Assembly: GCA_026988355.1 (NCBI GenBank)
Contig: JALSLK010000076.1
Coordinates: forward strand, 1 to 44,651
Reading direction: 5' to 3'
DNA: 44,651 bases
DNA from: Flavobacteriaceae bacterium
Lineage (GTDB): Bacteria; Bacteroidota; Bacteroidia; Flavobacteriales; Flavobacteriaceae
The stretch's first letter is position 1. Each line of letters starts with the position of its first letter. The notes beneath the pieces are model-generated. The model searched no databases, was not told the origin of the DNA, and saw only the letters and a program-made list of their open reading frames with translations. Of this stretch, positions 18,746 to 28,323 are shown one piece after another. A program made the position numbers and the translations under genes.

Positions 18746-21718
18746 ATGAAATTTATACTGACACTCACATTGCTTTTTTTTACAAGTTTATTATTTAGTC
18801 AAGAAACTAATAATACAAAACCTTTCTTTATTTCGAGTTCTCAAGACGTAAAAATAATAGCTCCACTTGCTGGAAGAGATCTTATTCCAGCAGATTTGAC
18901 ACCTAAAGAGCATAAAAATAATCGCTGGTTAAATTATCCAACAAATTTTAAAGCATTACCTCTGGGTAATGATCCTTTGCTCAATCAAAATAAAAATTTG
19001 CAACGCAGTATACCAGGAAATCCACCTATTGTAAATTTTGATGGAGCAATTAACGGCGTACATACAGGAGCAGCTCCTCCTGACCCAACAGGTGCAGTTG
19101 GACCAAACCACTACATACACGCATACAATAGTGGTTTTGCGATTTTTGATAAATTGGGAAATATTTTAGTAGCACACAATTCTTTAGCTAATATTTTTCC
19201 GAATGAAACATTAGGAGATCCAATTGTTTTATACGACAGATATGCTGATCGTTTTTTAATTACCGAATTTTCTAACAGTCCAGACGCATTTCTTATGGCA
19301 GTTTCATTAGGTCCAGATCCTGTTAATGATGGTTGGGCAACCTATCGTTTTGATTTGGATGCATTTCCTGATTATCCAAAATTTTCGATTTGGCATGATG
19401 GTTATTATATTACAGCAAATAAAGGTAATGGAAATGTTGTCTATGTAACAGAAAGAGACGCAATGATAGCAAATGATGCTACAGCAAATATCGTAGGTTT
19501 TACATTGCTAGGAGTAGTACAAAATCCAAATACAATTTTTTCAACATTAGCAATGAACTCTGTTGGCCCTAATTTACCAAACGCCAATACTCCAGGATAT
19601 ATTACTTACTTACAAGACGACGCTTGGGCTCCAGGACAAGATCATTTAAAAATATGGGAAGTAAAATTAAATTGGGCAAATACTGCGAGTTCTACTATTT
19701 CGATGCCAATCCAAATAAATACAAGTCCATTTGATACTTTTACAGCCGCTTTTGGAAATGGAGAAGTACCACAACCAAATACAGCAGCGAAAATTGATGG
19801 AATTACTGGACTTTTATCTTATATGTGTAATTATTATGCCTTTGGTAATCATAATTCCATTACACTTAATTTTAATGTCGATGTAAATGGCGATAATACA
19901 AAACTAGGAATTCGTTGGTACGAATTGAGAGATACTAATGGAGTTTGGAGTATTGAACAAGAAGGTACTTTTGCTCCTAATGATGATATTTATAGATTTA
20001 TGGGTTCAATGGCAATGGACGAATTAGGTAATATTGGATTAGCGTACTCCAGAGGAAATGCAAATAATTTTACTTCTTTATATTATACTGGACGTTATGC
20101 CAATGATCCTGTTGGAGAAATGACCATAAATGAAGAATTAATTGTACAAGGTTTAGGGTCGCAAGGCTTTAATAGATATGGCGATTATGCACAATTAACT
20201 TTAGACCCAACCGATAATAAAACATTTTGGTATACTAGCGAATATTTTACAGCAAGTGGCGCTTGGAGGTCGAGAATTGCATCTTTTAAAATTGCTCCGA
20301 CAAATACAAATGATGTTGGTATCATTGCAATTACAAATCCTACAGATGCAACATTAACAAACTCTGAAACAGTTACCGTTACTATTTTTAATTTTGGAGA
20401 AAGTACACAAACTAATATACCAATTAGTTACTCTGTAGATGGTGTGGTAATCGCAAATGAAGTATATACTGGAACAATTGCTTCTTCAAATTCTGCAACA
20501 TATACATTTACAATAAACACAGATCTAAGTACTTTAGGACAAACTTATACTATTTCTGCTACAACAAGCTTAACAGGAGACGAAAATAATACAAACAATA
20601 CTTTTACAAAAGAGGTTACGAACTTAAACGCTAACGATCTTGGTGTTTCTGAAATCACAGTTCCAAACTCTGGTATCGGATTAGCAAATGAAACTATTTC
20701 TGTAGTAATTCGCAATTTTGGAGGTGTCGCAAAAAGTAATTTTGATGTTAGTTATACAATCAACAATAATACTCCTGTAACAGAAACAGTTACTACGACA
20801 TTAGCTCCTTCAAGTTCTATGAATTATTCCTTTAATACACAAGGTGATTTTTCTGCTCTAGGAAGCTATACCATAACTGCAACAACTTTATTAAATAGCG
20901 ATACCGATAATACAAATGATGCAACAACAATAAACATCCAAAATGCTTCTTGTATACCAGAAGCAACTACTGGTTGTGGTATTGATGGAATTAAAAGATT
21001 TGTTCTTGGAACTATTAATGTAGATGATGGTGGAAGTGGCTGTAATACGGAAGGTGGAAGTAATAAAATTGGATATTCGGACAGAACTAATTTAGTAACC
21101 GATTTAGATAGAAATACAACTACACACACTGTAAGCGTACAACAAAATTGGAGTGGTGGCACTAATGGCCCTGAAAAATTTGCTATGTGGATAGATTTTA
21201 ACGATAACGGTCTTTTTGAAACTACAGAACAAGTAATTCTTGGAACTGTATTTACCGTAGGTAATAATTTAGAAGATTTTACTTTTAATTTATCTGGAAC
21301 GTCTAACTTAGGCACACATATTTTGAGAGCAAGAGCAGTAGACACTAGTGCAAATCCTGGAGATATAAATGACCCTTGTGCAGATTATGCGTATGGAGAA
21401 ACTCAAGATTATATGGTAAAAATTGTAGATAGTAGTATTTTAGATGTAAACGAACTAGCCTTTACCAATGCAGAAATGGTAATTGTCAATTTAGATAATA
21501 ATCAATTTAGAGTAGAATTACCTTCAACCAAAATAACGGAGACTATGGTAATTACACTACATAATATGTTAGGTCAAAAAGTCGTAAAAAACAGAGTAGA
21601 AAATAATAATGACAAGTATACATACACTTTAGATCTTAACGGATTAAATTCTGGCGTTTATTTAGTAAGACTTGGAACTTCTGATTTTGGTAAAGTAAAA
21701 CGAATTATTGTAAAATAA
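18746..21718 (+). CDS. Large secreted T9SS cargo protein with CARDB and GEVED domains
   Basis: The protein has 990 residues from ATG 18746 (signal peptide MKFILTLTLLFFTSLLFSQ). Residues 20-515 are a beta-rich, propeller-like region I do not recognise further (FDGAINGVHTGAAPPDPTGA). Two CARDB-type Ig-like domains follow at about 520-625 and 628-730 (each with NDxG, VTIFNFG/VVIRNFG and NTNN elements). Then comes a GEVED domain at about 790-895 (MWIDFNDNGLFE, AYGETQDYMV), and a type A T9SS sorting domain ends the protein (NGLNSGVYLVRLGTSDFGKV). It should be exported to the cell surface or released. The function of the N-terminal half is unknown. An intrinsic terminator follows. Confidence 0.85.
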   Translation: MKFILTLTLLFFTSLLFSQETNNTKPFFISSSQDVKIIAPLAGRDLIPADLTPKEHKNNRWLNYPTNFKALPLGNDPLLNQNKNLQRSIPGNPPIVNFDGAINGVHTGAAPPDPTGAVGPNHYIHAYNSGFAIFDKLGNILVAHNSLANIFPNETLGDPIVLYDRYADRFLITEFSNSPDAFLMAVSLGPDPVNDGWATYRFDLDAFPDYPKFSIWHDGYYITANKGNGNVVYVTERDAMIANDATANIVGFTLLGVVQNPNTIFSTLAMNSVGPNLPNANTPGYITYLQDDAWAPGQDHLKIWEVKLNWANTASSTISMPIQINTSPFDTFTAAFGNGEVPQPNTAAKIDGITGLLSYMCNYYAFGNHNSITLNFNVDVNGDNTKLGIRWYELRDTNGVWSIEQEGTFAPNDDIYRFMGSMAMDELGNIGLAYSRGNANNFTSLYYTGRYANDPVGEMTINEELIVQGLGSQGFNRYGDYAQLTLDPTDNKTFWYTSEYFTASGAWRSRIASFKIAPTNTNDVGIIAITNPTDATLTNSETVTVTIFNFGESTQTNIPISYSVDGVVIANEVYTGTIASSNSATYTFTINTDLSTLGQTYTISATTSLTGDENNTNNTFTKEVTNLNANDLGVSEITVPNSGIGLANETISVVIRNFGGVAKSNFDVSYTINNNTPVTETVTTTLAPSSSMNYSFNTQGDFSALGSYTITATTLLNSDTDNTNDATTINIQNASCIPEATTGCGIDGIKRFVLGTINVDDGGSGCNTEGGSNKIGYSDRTNLVTDLDRNTTTHTVSVQQNWSGGTNGPEKFAMWIDFNDNGLFETTEQVILGTVFTVGNNLEDFTFNLSGTSNLGTHILRARAVDTSANPGDINDPCADYAYGETQDYMVKIVDSSILDVNELAFTNAEMVIVNLDNNQFRVELPSTKITETMVITLHNMLGQKVVKNRVENNNDKYTYTLDLNGLNSGVYLVRLGTSDFGKVKRIIVK

Positions 21719-21740
21719 TTTTTTAGTATTGGCATGTATA

Positions 21741-21775
21741 GAAAAATCCGATAGTTTGTACTATTGGATTTTTTT
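21741..21775 (+). terminator. Intrinsic terminator after the CARDB/GEVED gene
   Basis: The stem AATCCGATAG (21745-21754) pairs with CTATTGGATT (21761-21770) through one G-U pair, with a 6-base loop and a following T-run. An A-run precedes the stem, so it could also work in the other direction for the convergent phosphatase gene. Confidence 0.8.
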
Positions 21776-21841
21776 AGGTTTCTAATTTGAAGTATTTTTT
21801 GCTATTAGCTTGAGTATTCTATGATTAGAAAAAACAATCTA

Positions 21842-21948
21842 ATACCAATTCAATTTTGAAATGCGCTAAATAGATTTGAACTATTTTTATGTTTTACAAT
21901 CTTGAAAAGATAAATAATTTATAGCGTATTTTGATGTTGAGTTGGTAT
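21842..21948. repeat. Palindromic MITE-like repeat, long copy
   Basis: This is a 107-base element with imperfect terminal inverted repeats, ATACCAATTCAA at one end and TTGAGTTGGTAT at the other; arm complementarity extends to about 30 bases (GCGCTAAATA against ATAGCGTATT). The reverse complement nearly matches 40460-40539, which lacks 27 central bases. No reading frame is inside. It lies 14 bases beyond the 3' end of a minus-strand gene, where it could also act as a transcript-end hairpin. Confidence 0.8.
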
Positions 21949-21962
21949 AAATTGTAAACGAA

Positions 21963-24900
21963 TTATTTCTTTTGAAAAAATTGAACGGATTTCCCTACAT
22001 TTGTTAAAACGACAACTGCATACAACCCTGTCGTTAAATTTGTGATATCAACAACCGATTCATTTTCATCTAAATTTCCTTTTACAACAACACTTCCAAG
22101 TATATTAACGATTTGAAATGGCAATACTTGCTTTACATTACCTGTAATAGTAATTTCATTATCTGCAATAGTTGGATAAACAGCAAAAGTAGGTATTCTA
22201 TTTATATTATCATTTAAACCTAAAGTACTAGAATAACTTGCTGTTTCTGAGATACAATTAGGATTGTTAACTATATATACTTCATAAACTCCCGAATCTG
22301 TTATTTCAATGCAAGAATTATTAGATAGTAAAATACCATTACGTGACCAAAAATAATTATCTCCTACAATATCCGTACATAATGTATTTCCATTTGCAAT
22401 AATAGTTGGCGTTGGCGAAGTAATAGAAGATACATCAAATGTAACATCAAATTGTTTTTCGCAATCGTAATTATTTTTTGCTACAATATGATACGTTTCA
22501 TCCGATAAAACTGGAATGCTAAAATTTACCGAATTATTAATTATTTCTCCTGTATCTACAATTTCTAAAAAATTGTTAGTTAAAAAATAATCCACATCAT
22601 TCTGTTTCGATTCAAAATGCAAAATATAATTGCTTCCTTCACAGATTTCTAATGCATTTGAATTAAAAGTAAATGGTTCTTTATATTTCACATTATCGAT
22701 ATAAATATCTTGTACTTCTTGCTCGGATAAGGCACGTCTATAGATTTTTAAATCATCTAATTTTCCGACAAATTGCTGCGATGTAGATAAACCACCACCA
22801 CCTGCATTATCTTGATCATTACCAATAATAAAGGCATTTACAGGAACTTCTAATTCTCCTACACCAAAATAATCATTTGTCGCAACTGCCTTAACACCAT
22901 CTACATATAATATTCCTTGTCCATTTTTACAAACAGCCGAAAAAACAATATGATGCCATTGGTTGTCATTAATTACAGAATAAGCATAATTCTTAGATTT
23001 TTCATTCATTATTATGCTAAGACTTCCAGTTGCTGAAATATAAACTAATAATTCGTTTCCTGCATCAGAACTTGCTGCGGATATTATACCATCTCCAGTA
23101 GATGCTGTCTTTATCCAAAAAGAAAGTGTTAATTCTTCTGCACCATCCAATAAAGTATTAGGAAGTCTTATTATATCTTGGTAGTTCGTAAATTGATATG
23201 CGGTATTCGTATTTCCAAATCTATCGGTGGTCGGTGTTGCTCCTATTACCGTTCCATTTGGACTATTTTGTGTAAAATCATTTACATTTCCATCTAATTT
23301 AAACCATGAAAATAGATTTGACGGATAGGTTAACCCTTCTAAATCATCGTAAATAATTGGTGCAATTTTAATGGTAACAGGCTCACGTTTAGACTCTCTC
23401 CAAAAATTATTAGCAGCAACCCAATATGTCGTTGTCTCTGAAATATTAGTGTGTAATACAGAATTGGTATTATTAATTAATGAGTTTCCTTCTCTAGTTT
23501 TATACCATTTATAATTTCCATTTGTAGTTCCACTTACTTCAAAATTAACGGCACCTCCTTCGCAAATAATGGTATTTTCTATTGTAGCTATTTGATTAAA
23601 ATCTTGATTGTAAAGATCTATTATTTGCAATCCACATAATACCTCATCATAAAAAATTACATCATCAAAAATCCCTATAAATTGTTGATTTACATCTAAA
23701 TTTCCTCCTCCTGCTCCATCTTGGTCATTTCCTATTAAAAAGGATACAACTTCAAAATTTCCTAATGGTAGAATACCTCTTGCCTCTATTTTTCCATTAA
23801 TATATATCAAAGATTCTCCTGTTGTACCGTTTCTAGTAATTGCAATATGATTCCATTCGTTTAAAGAGATAGTATTTGCTGTACTTATTGATGTATTTTT
23901 AATATTTAAGGATACTTTATTATTACTTCCTAAAAAAACTAACATTTCATTTCCTATAGTACTAGATGCTGCGGACAATAATCCTCTTCCATTTTCAGTT
24001 GGTTTTATCCAAAAAGAGCTTGTAAAATTACTTTTGCCATTTAGTAGTGTATTTGGCAAACTAATTGTATTTGGATACGTAGTAAATTGATATGCTTGGT
24101 TATTATTTTCCCATCTATCTGTCGTTAAAGTTGCTCCATTTAGTACAGCATCGTTAGTATTACCGGAGTCGTCTTGTACGTTTCCTGTAAAATCGTACTT
24201 TGCGCTAATATAATCGCCTGGATTTATATCTGGATTTACAGAAACTTGTAAGTCGTTTTCATTAATTGCCAATGTATACAATACATTTCCTGAAATATCT
24301 TTTGCTGTCATGGTACAGGTTCTGTTTCCAACACTTCCTGTAATATCAATCTTTCCGTAATTATTAACTCCAATTTCTGTAAATAAATCTGCATAAGGAT
24401 AATTACTATTGTGCGGTGTTGCAGAAAGAGGAGAACACATAAACTCATAAATAGGATATGTAGAATTACAATCTGGACTATATTGTCCAAAATAAGTTTT
24501 ATGCTTATCTCCTGAAAGGATGATTACTCCAGATATATTATTTTCATAAATAAAATCAAATAATTCATCTCTTTCTCCTGTTTGGTAGAAAGAAGTTTCG
24601 TGATCGTTAGCTTTGGTCCATGGATAAACAGTAGCAGATCCTATTTCTATAAACTTAAATGTAGCTGTTGATTGTAACAATTTATCTTTTAACCAAGCTA
24701 GTTGTATTTTTCCTAAATGTTTATATCTTGTTTTATAATATCGTACATCTGTTAAAAAGAATTCTAAATCTTCATATTTATATGTACCATAAGTACCGCC
24801 ATCATTTTGATTTTCATATCCTGGGTTTGGCCAAAACCGTTTAAACATTTTTGAAGAAAATTCTTTATCAGGAAAATCTTCTGTTCCATTATCGTAACTA

Positions 24901-25538
24901 TAATCGTGGTCGTCCCAAATTCCAAAATGAAAAAAATGTTTCATAAAATCCTTTCGTTTTACACTTTCTGTCTTGTAATATATGTATCTATCATAAATTC
25001 GTTGTTTGGTTAAATTCGTATTTGGTAAATAAATATTATCTCCTAACCAAAGCATAAATTCTGCATTTGTTTCGGTAGTCATTTGCTCAAAAATATCTTC
25101 TCTTACATGATTTGCATGTGTAGCAGAATATAAATATGCACAGCTTCCTGTTAAAAAAGAAAAATCATTTATGGTATTATCTGGGACTGTAATATCGGTT
25201 TTAGTTCTTTCTATTTCAACATTATTTTTATAAAGTATTGCTCTATATTTATTATTTGGAATTAAATTATTAAATACAGCTGTGTAAGTGCAATTTGATC
25301 CCAAACAAAATTCTTTGGTTTCTGTAGCCTGTAAAACAATATTTTGGTTTATGTTTTTTAGAGCGACATAAAAAGTGTTACTTTCATTTCCTTTTTCTAA
25401 AATAAAATTTACTGAAGTACTATTTTCGGTAACGGCACCAATCATAGGTCCATCAACATAATTTTCTGCTTGTATTTGTGCAAAAGTATTTCCTTTTATT
25501 ATGGTAATAAACAGTACGAATAAAAATATTTTTTTCAT
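21963..25538 (-). CDS. Secreted PhoD-family phosphatase with two LamG domains and T9SS sorting domain
   Basis: The protein has 1191 residues from the ATG at 25538, where a signal peptide starts (MKKIFLFVLFITIIKGNTFAQ); the frame opens further upstream without support. Residues 25-430 are a PhoD-like metallophosphatase: GSC 131-133, GDN 166-168, WDDHDY 208-213, TDVRYYK 263-269 and SGDKH 342-346. Two LamG/concanavalin-like domains follow (about 447-645 and 743-948). They share LPNTLL, SFWIK, IGNDQDxAGGG and QQF elements, so they are an internal duplication, with an Ig-like linker between. A T9SS type A sorting domain ends the protein. It probably hydrolyses phosphodiesters or phosphomonoesters at the cell surface while the LamG domains bind glycans; the substrate is unknown. 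Confidence 0.88.
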   Translation of the reverse strand: MKKIFLFVLFITIIKGNTFAQIQAENYVDGPMIGAVTENSTSVNFILEKGNESNTFYVALKNINQNIVLQATETKEFCLGSNCTYTAVFNNLIPNNKYRAILYKNNVEIERTKTDITVPDNTINDFSFLTGSCAYLYSATHANHVREDIFEQMTTETNAEFMLWLGDNIYLPNTNLTKQRIYDRYIYYKTESVKRKDFMKHFFHFGIWDDHDYSYDNGTEDFPDKEFSSKMFKRFWPNPGYENQNDGGTYGTYKYEDLEFFLTDVRYYKTRYKHLGKIQLAWLKDKLLQSTATFKFIEIGSATVYPWTKANDHETSFYQTGERDELFDFIYENNISGVIILSGDKHKTYFGQYSPDCNSTYPIYEFMCSPLSATPHNSNYPYADLFTEIGVNNYGKIDITGSVGNRTCTMTAKDISGNVLYTLAINENDLQVSVNPDINPGDYISAKYDFTGNVQDDSGNTNDAVLNGATLTTDRWENNNQAYQFTTYPNTISLPNTLLNGKSNFTSSFWIKPTENGRGLLSAASSTIGNEMLVFLGSNNKVSLNIKNTSISTANTISLNEWNHIAITRNGTTGESLIYINGKIEARGILPLGNFEVVSFLIGNDQDGAGGGNLDVNQQFIGIFDDVIFYDEVLCGLQIIDLYNQDFNQIATIENTIICEGGAVNFEVSGTTNGNYKWYKTREGNSLINNTNSVLHTNISETTTYWVAANNFWRESKREPVTIKIAPIIYDDLEGLTYPSNLFSWFKLDGNVNDFTQNSPNGTVIGATPTTDRFGNTNTAYQFTNYQDIIRLPNTLLDGAEELTLSFWIKTASTGDGIISAASSDAGNELLVYISATGSLSIIMNEKSKNYAYSVINDNQWHHIVFSAVCKNGQGILYVDGVKAVATNDYFGVGELEVPVNAFIIGNDQDNAGGGGLSTSQQFVGKLDDLKIYRRALSEQEVQDIYIDNVKYKEPFTFNSNALEICEGSNYILHFESKQNDVDYFLTNNFLEIVDTGEIINNSVNFSIPVLSDETYHIVAKNNYDCEKQFDVTFDVSSITSPTPTIIANGNTLCTDIVGDNYFWSRNGILLSNNSCIEITDSGVYEVYIVNNPNCISETASYSSTLGLNDNINRIPTFAVYPTIADNEITITGNVKQVLPFQIVNILGSVVVKGNLDENESVVDITNLTTGLYAVVVLTNVGKSVQFFQKK

Positions 25539-25567
25539 AATTATAATATATTTGATGTTTTTTATAG

Positions 25568-25601
25568 CAATACTAACTTTGTTTTTATGGGTAATAAACA
25601 A
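25568..25601 (-). promoter_or_regulatory. Weak candidate promoter of the PhoD-family gene
   Basis: On the minus strand TTG (25601-25599), a 23-base spacer and TAGTATTG (25575-25568) approximate the consensus, with one mismatch in the -7 box. The ATG at 25538 is 29 bases further on. Confidence 0.3.
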
Positions 25602-25691
25602 CGATGGTAAAGATGTTTTGCTATTAATTTTTGTTAAGGTTATCGGTTTTGCCCTTACTTTAATGGATACGATATTTTAAAACATCGCCAA

Positions 25692-25757
25692 TTCGAGCGA
25701 AGTCGAAAATATATCGCTAAAAAATGGAATTATTAAACCGTTTCTACTTCGTTCGAA
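25692..25757. repeat. Dispersed inverted repeat of the TTCGAGCGAAGTCGAAA type
   Basis: The left arm TTCGAGCGAAGTCGAAA (25692-25708) pairs with TTTCTACTTCGTTCGAA (25741-25757) at all but two positions, around a 32-base loop. I recall intergenic repeats of this form, with GTCAG or CTGAC at the outer end, as common in Flavobacteriaceae genomes; CTGAC is present here at 25758. It lies just beyond the 3' end of the acyl-CoA dehydrogenase gene and may serve as its transcript end. Confidence 0.65.
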
Positions 25758-25811
25758 CTGACATTAATCTTTTTCTCTACGAAATTTATGGTAGAATTCA
25801 ATTATCTAATC

Positions 25812-26990
25812 TTATTTAAAAGCAGCAATACCAGTAATATCTAAACCTGTAATTAGCAAATGGATGTCATGGGTTCCTTCGTAAGTAATAACCGATTCTA
25901 AATTCATCATGTGACGCATAATAGAATACTCTCCAGTAATTCCCATCGCTCCTAATACCTGTCTTGCTTCTCTTGCTATTTTTAAAGCCATATCGACATT
26001 GTTTCTTTTTGCCATAGATATTTGTGCTGAAGTTGCTCTATCTTCATTACGTAAAGTTCCCAAACGCCAAGTTAATAATTGCGCTTTGGTTATCTCGGTA
26101 ATCATTTCGGCTAATTTTTTTTGTTGCAATTGAAACGATGCTATTGGTTTTTCAAATTGTATTCTTTCTTTAGAATAACGCAAAGCAGTATCGTAACAAT
26201 CCATTGCTGCTCCAATGGCTCCCCAAGCAATTCCGTAACGAGCGGAATCCAAACAACCTAATGGTCCTCCAAGACCAGATTTATTTGGTAATAAATTTTC
26301 TTTTGGTACTTTTACATTATCAAAAATTAACTCTCCTGTAGAACTTGCTCTAAGCGACCATTTATTATGTGTTGTTGGTGTCGAGAAACCTTCCATATCA
26401 CGTTCTACAATTAAACCGTGAATTCTTCCTTCTTCATTTTTTGCCCAAACGACTGCAATGTCTGCAAAAGGTGCATTAGAAATCCACATTTTCGCTCCAT
26501 TTAATAGGTAATGATCTCCCATATCTTTAAAATTGGTAACCATTCCACTAGGATTTGAACCGTGATCTGGTTCTGTTAAACCAAAACAACCTATAAACTC
26601 TCCCGAAGCTAATTTTGGTAAATATTTCATGCGTTGTTCTTCGTTTCCATACTTATATATTGGATACATTACTAAAGAAGTTTGCACAGATGCTGTAGAA
26701 CGAACTCCAGAATCTCCACGTTCTAATTCTTGCATAATTAAACCATAACTTATTTGATCTAATCCTGCACCGCCATATTGCTCTGGTATGTATGCTCCAA
26801 AAGCACCAACTTCTGCCAAACCTTTTACTATTTGGTGTGGAAATTCTGCTTTTTGACAAGCCTCTTCTATAATTGGTGAAATATCACGTTTTACCCATTC
26901 ACGAGCAGAATCGCGTATTAATTTATGTTCTTCGGTTAACAAATCATCTAATTGAAAATAATCAGGTGCTTGAAATAAATCTTGTGCCAT
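25812..26990 (-). CDS. gcdH: Glutaryl-CoA dehydrogenase-type acyl-CoA dehydrogenase
   Basis: This 392-residue protein is a full-length acyl-CoA dehydrogenase. The FAD and substrate motifs FGLTEPDHGSNPSGM, MWISNAPFADI and ARYGIAWGAIGAA are present. The catalytic base is E371 in ITYEGTHDIHLLITG, typical of glutaryl-CoA dehydrogenase. R97 in GVRSTASVQTSLVM matches the glutarate-binding arginine region of that subfamily. It should oxidise and decarboxylate glutaryl-CoA to crotonyl-CoA in lysine and tryptophan breakdown, using FAD, in the cytoplasm. It is monocistronic and divergent from rnpA. The exact substrate is inferred from motifs. Confidence 0.9.
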   Translation of the reverse strand: MAQDLFQAPDYFQLDDLLTEEHKLIRDSAREWVKRDISPIIEEACQKAEFPHQIVKGLAEVGAFGAYIPEQYGGAGLDQISYGLIMQELERGDSGVRSTASVQTSLVMYPIYKYGNEEQRMKYLPKLASGEFIGCFGLTEPDHGSNPSGMVTNFKDMGDHYLLNGAKMWISNAPFADIAVVWAKNEEGRIHGLIVERDMEGFSTPTTHNKWSLRASSTGELIFDNVKVPKENLLPNKSGLGGPLGCLDSARYGIAWGAIGAAMDCYDTALRYSKERIQFEKPIASFQLQQKKLAEMITEITKAQLLTWRLGTLRNEDRATSAQISMAKRNNVDMALKIAREARQVLGAMGITGEYSIMRHMMNLESVITYEGTHDIHLLITGLDITGIAAFK

Positions 26991-27012
26991 TTTATATTTT
27001 TTTAATTTGCTC

Positions 27013-27020
27013 CAAAGATA
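27013..27020 (-). promoter_or_regulatory. Putative -7 box of gcdH
   Basis: The minus strand reads TATCTTTG, an exact TAnnTTTG match, 22 bases before the ATG at 26990. The nearest TTG is 26 bases upstream, slightly too far. Confidence 0.5.
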
Positions 27021-27067
27021 ATTGTTTTAATTCATATTTAGGAATTCAAAATTCAGAATTTTAAATC

Positions 27068-27075
27068 TATCTTTG
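27068..27075 (+). promoter_or_regulatory. Putative -7 box of rnpA, adjacent to the start codon
   Basis: TATCTTTG ends 5 bases before the rnpA ATG (27081). Transcription would begin about at the start codon, giving a leaderless or nearly leaderless message. No TTG at normal spacing is seen. Confidence 0.45.
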
Positions 27076-27080
27076 CACAG

Positions 27081-27452
27081 ATGCAATTCTCTTATACTAA
27101 ATACGAAAAACTAAAAAGCCGAAAGCTCATTAAACAATTGTTTGAAGACGGAAAAGCTATTTCTGTATTTCCTTTACGATTAATTTACTTAAAAAAAGAA
27201 CATGCCAGTAATTATAATGTACAAGCAAGTGTTTCTGTTTCTAAGCGCAATTTTAAATTGGCCGTTAGTAGAAATAGAATTAAACGTCTAATGCGAGAGG
27301 TATATCGTTTAAACAAACCTTTTCTTTATGAAAATTTAGAAAATAAGTATATTTTTATGTTTATTTATTTAGGAAAAAAGGAGATTAAATTCCAAAAACT
27401 AGATACTAAAATGAAAGAAATAATTAAACTATTCTTAAAGAAAATTAGTTAA
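27081..27452 (+). CDS. rnpA: Ribonuclease P protein component
   Basis: This 123-residue basic protein has RnpA size. The opening YEKLKSRKLIKQLFEDGKAISVFPLRLIY and the RNA-binding signature SVSKRNFKLAVSRNRIKRLMREVYR are diagnostic. It is the protein subunit of RNase P, which removes 5' leaders from tRNA precursors. The ATG at 27081 is the only start that preserves the conserved N-terminus. It is followed by surE, not by rpmH or yidC as in many other phyla. Confidence 0.95.
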   Translation: MQFSYTKYEKLKSRKLIKQLFEDGKAISVFPLRLIYLKKEHASNYNVQASVSVSKRNFKLAVSRNRIKRLMREVYRLNKPFLYENLENKYIFMFIYLGKKEIKFQKLDTKMKEIIKLFLKKIS

Positions 27453-27510
27453 AAATAGATGTATATTTACATTTCTTTTTAAGATAAGTAGAGAATAAAT
27501 TATTAAAAAT

Positions 27511-28278
27511 ATGAATAATACTCAAAGACCTTTAATATTAGTAACCAACGACGATGGTATTACTGCCCCTGGAATACGAACTTTAATTAAAGTAATGACT
27601 AAAATTGGTGATGTTGTTGTAATTGCTCCTGACAGTCCTCAAAGTGGAAAAGGACATGCCATTACCATAGATTCTATCCTTACTTGCAATCCAATAAATA
27701 TTGATGAAGGCGAACAGGTAGAGTACAGTTGTTCTGGAACACCTGCGGATTGTGTAAAAATTGCAGTAAACGAAATTTTAAATAAAAAACCTGACTTGTG
27801 CGTTTCTGGTATAAATCACGGTTCAAATTCTTCGATAAATGTTGTGTATTCTGGAACGATGAGTGCTGCTATTGAAGCTGGTATTGAAGGTATTCCTGCG
27901 ATTGGCTTTTCTTTATTGGACTATTCTTGGAATGCAGATTTTAGTAGTTTAGAAGAACACATTGAAAAAATTGTACTAAAAGTTTTAAATAAAGGTTTAC
28001 CTGATGGTATTGTATTAAATGTAAACTTTCCTAAAACCAATACATTTAAAGGGATTAAAGTATGCAGACAAGCTAGAGCAAATTATGTAGAAGAATTTGA
28101 TAAAAGATCCAATCCACAAGGAAAAGAATACTATTGGTTAACTGGAAAATTTACCAATTTAGATAAAGGTGAAGATACCGATGTTCATGCGTTAGATAAC
28201 AATTATATTTCTATCGTTCCTGTACAATTTGACTTAACCGCACATCATTTTATTCAAAATTTAAATGGCTGGTTTTAA
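27511..28278 (+). CDS. surE: 5'/3'-nucleotidase SurE
   Basis: This 255-residue protein has the SurE metal-site start ILVTNDDG (D14, D15), followed by APDSPQSGKGHAIT and SCSGTPADCVKIA, then SGINHGSNSSINVVYSGTMSAAIEAG. SurE removes phosphate from nucleoside monophosphates with a divalent metal and is linked to stationary-phase survival; it acts in the cytoplasm. The gene lies 58 bases after rnpA and 45 bases before a small membrane protein gene, in a row of plus-strand genes. Confidence 0.95.
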   Translation: MNNTQRPLILVTNDDGITAPGIRTLIKVMTKIGDVVVIAPDSPQSGKGHAITIDSILTCNPINIDEGEQVEYSCSGTPADCVKIAVNEILNKKPDLCVSGINHGSNSSINVVYSGTMSAAIEAGIEGIPAIGFSLLDYSWNADFSSLEEHIEKIVLKVLNKGLPDGIVLNVNFPKTNTFKGIKVCRQARANYVEEFDKRSNPQGKEYYWLTGKFTNLDKGEDTDVHALDNNYISIVPVQFDLTAHHFIQNLNGWF

Positions 28279-28323
28279 TTTTAAAGATAACACAAAAAGA
28301 GATTCGTAGTAAGACAATATTGT

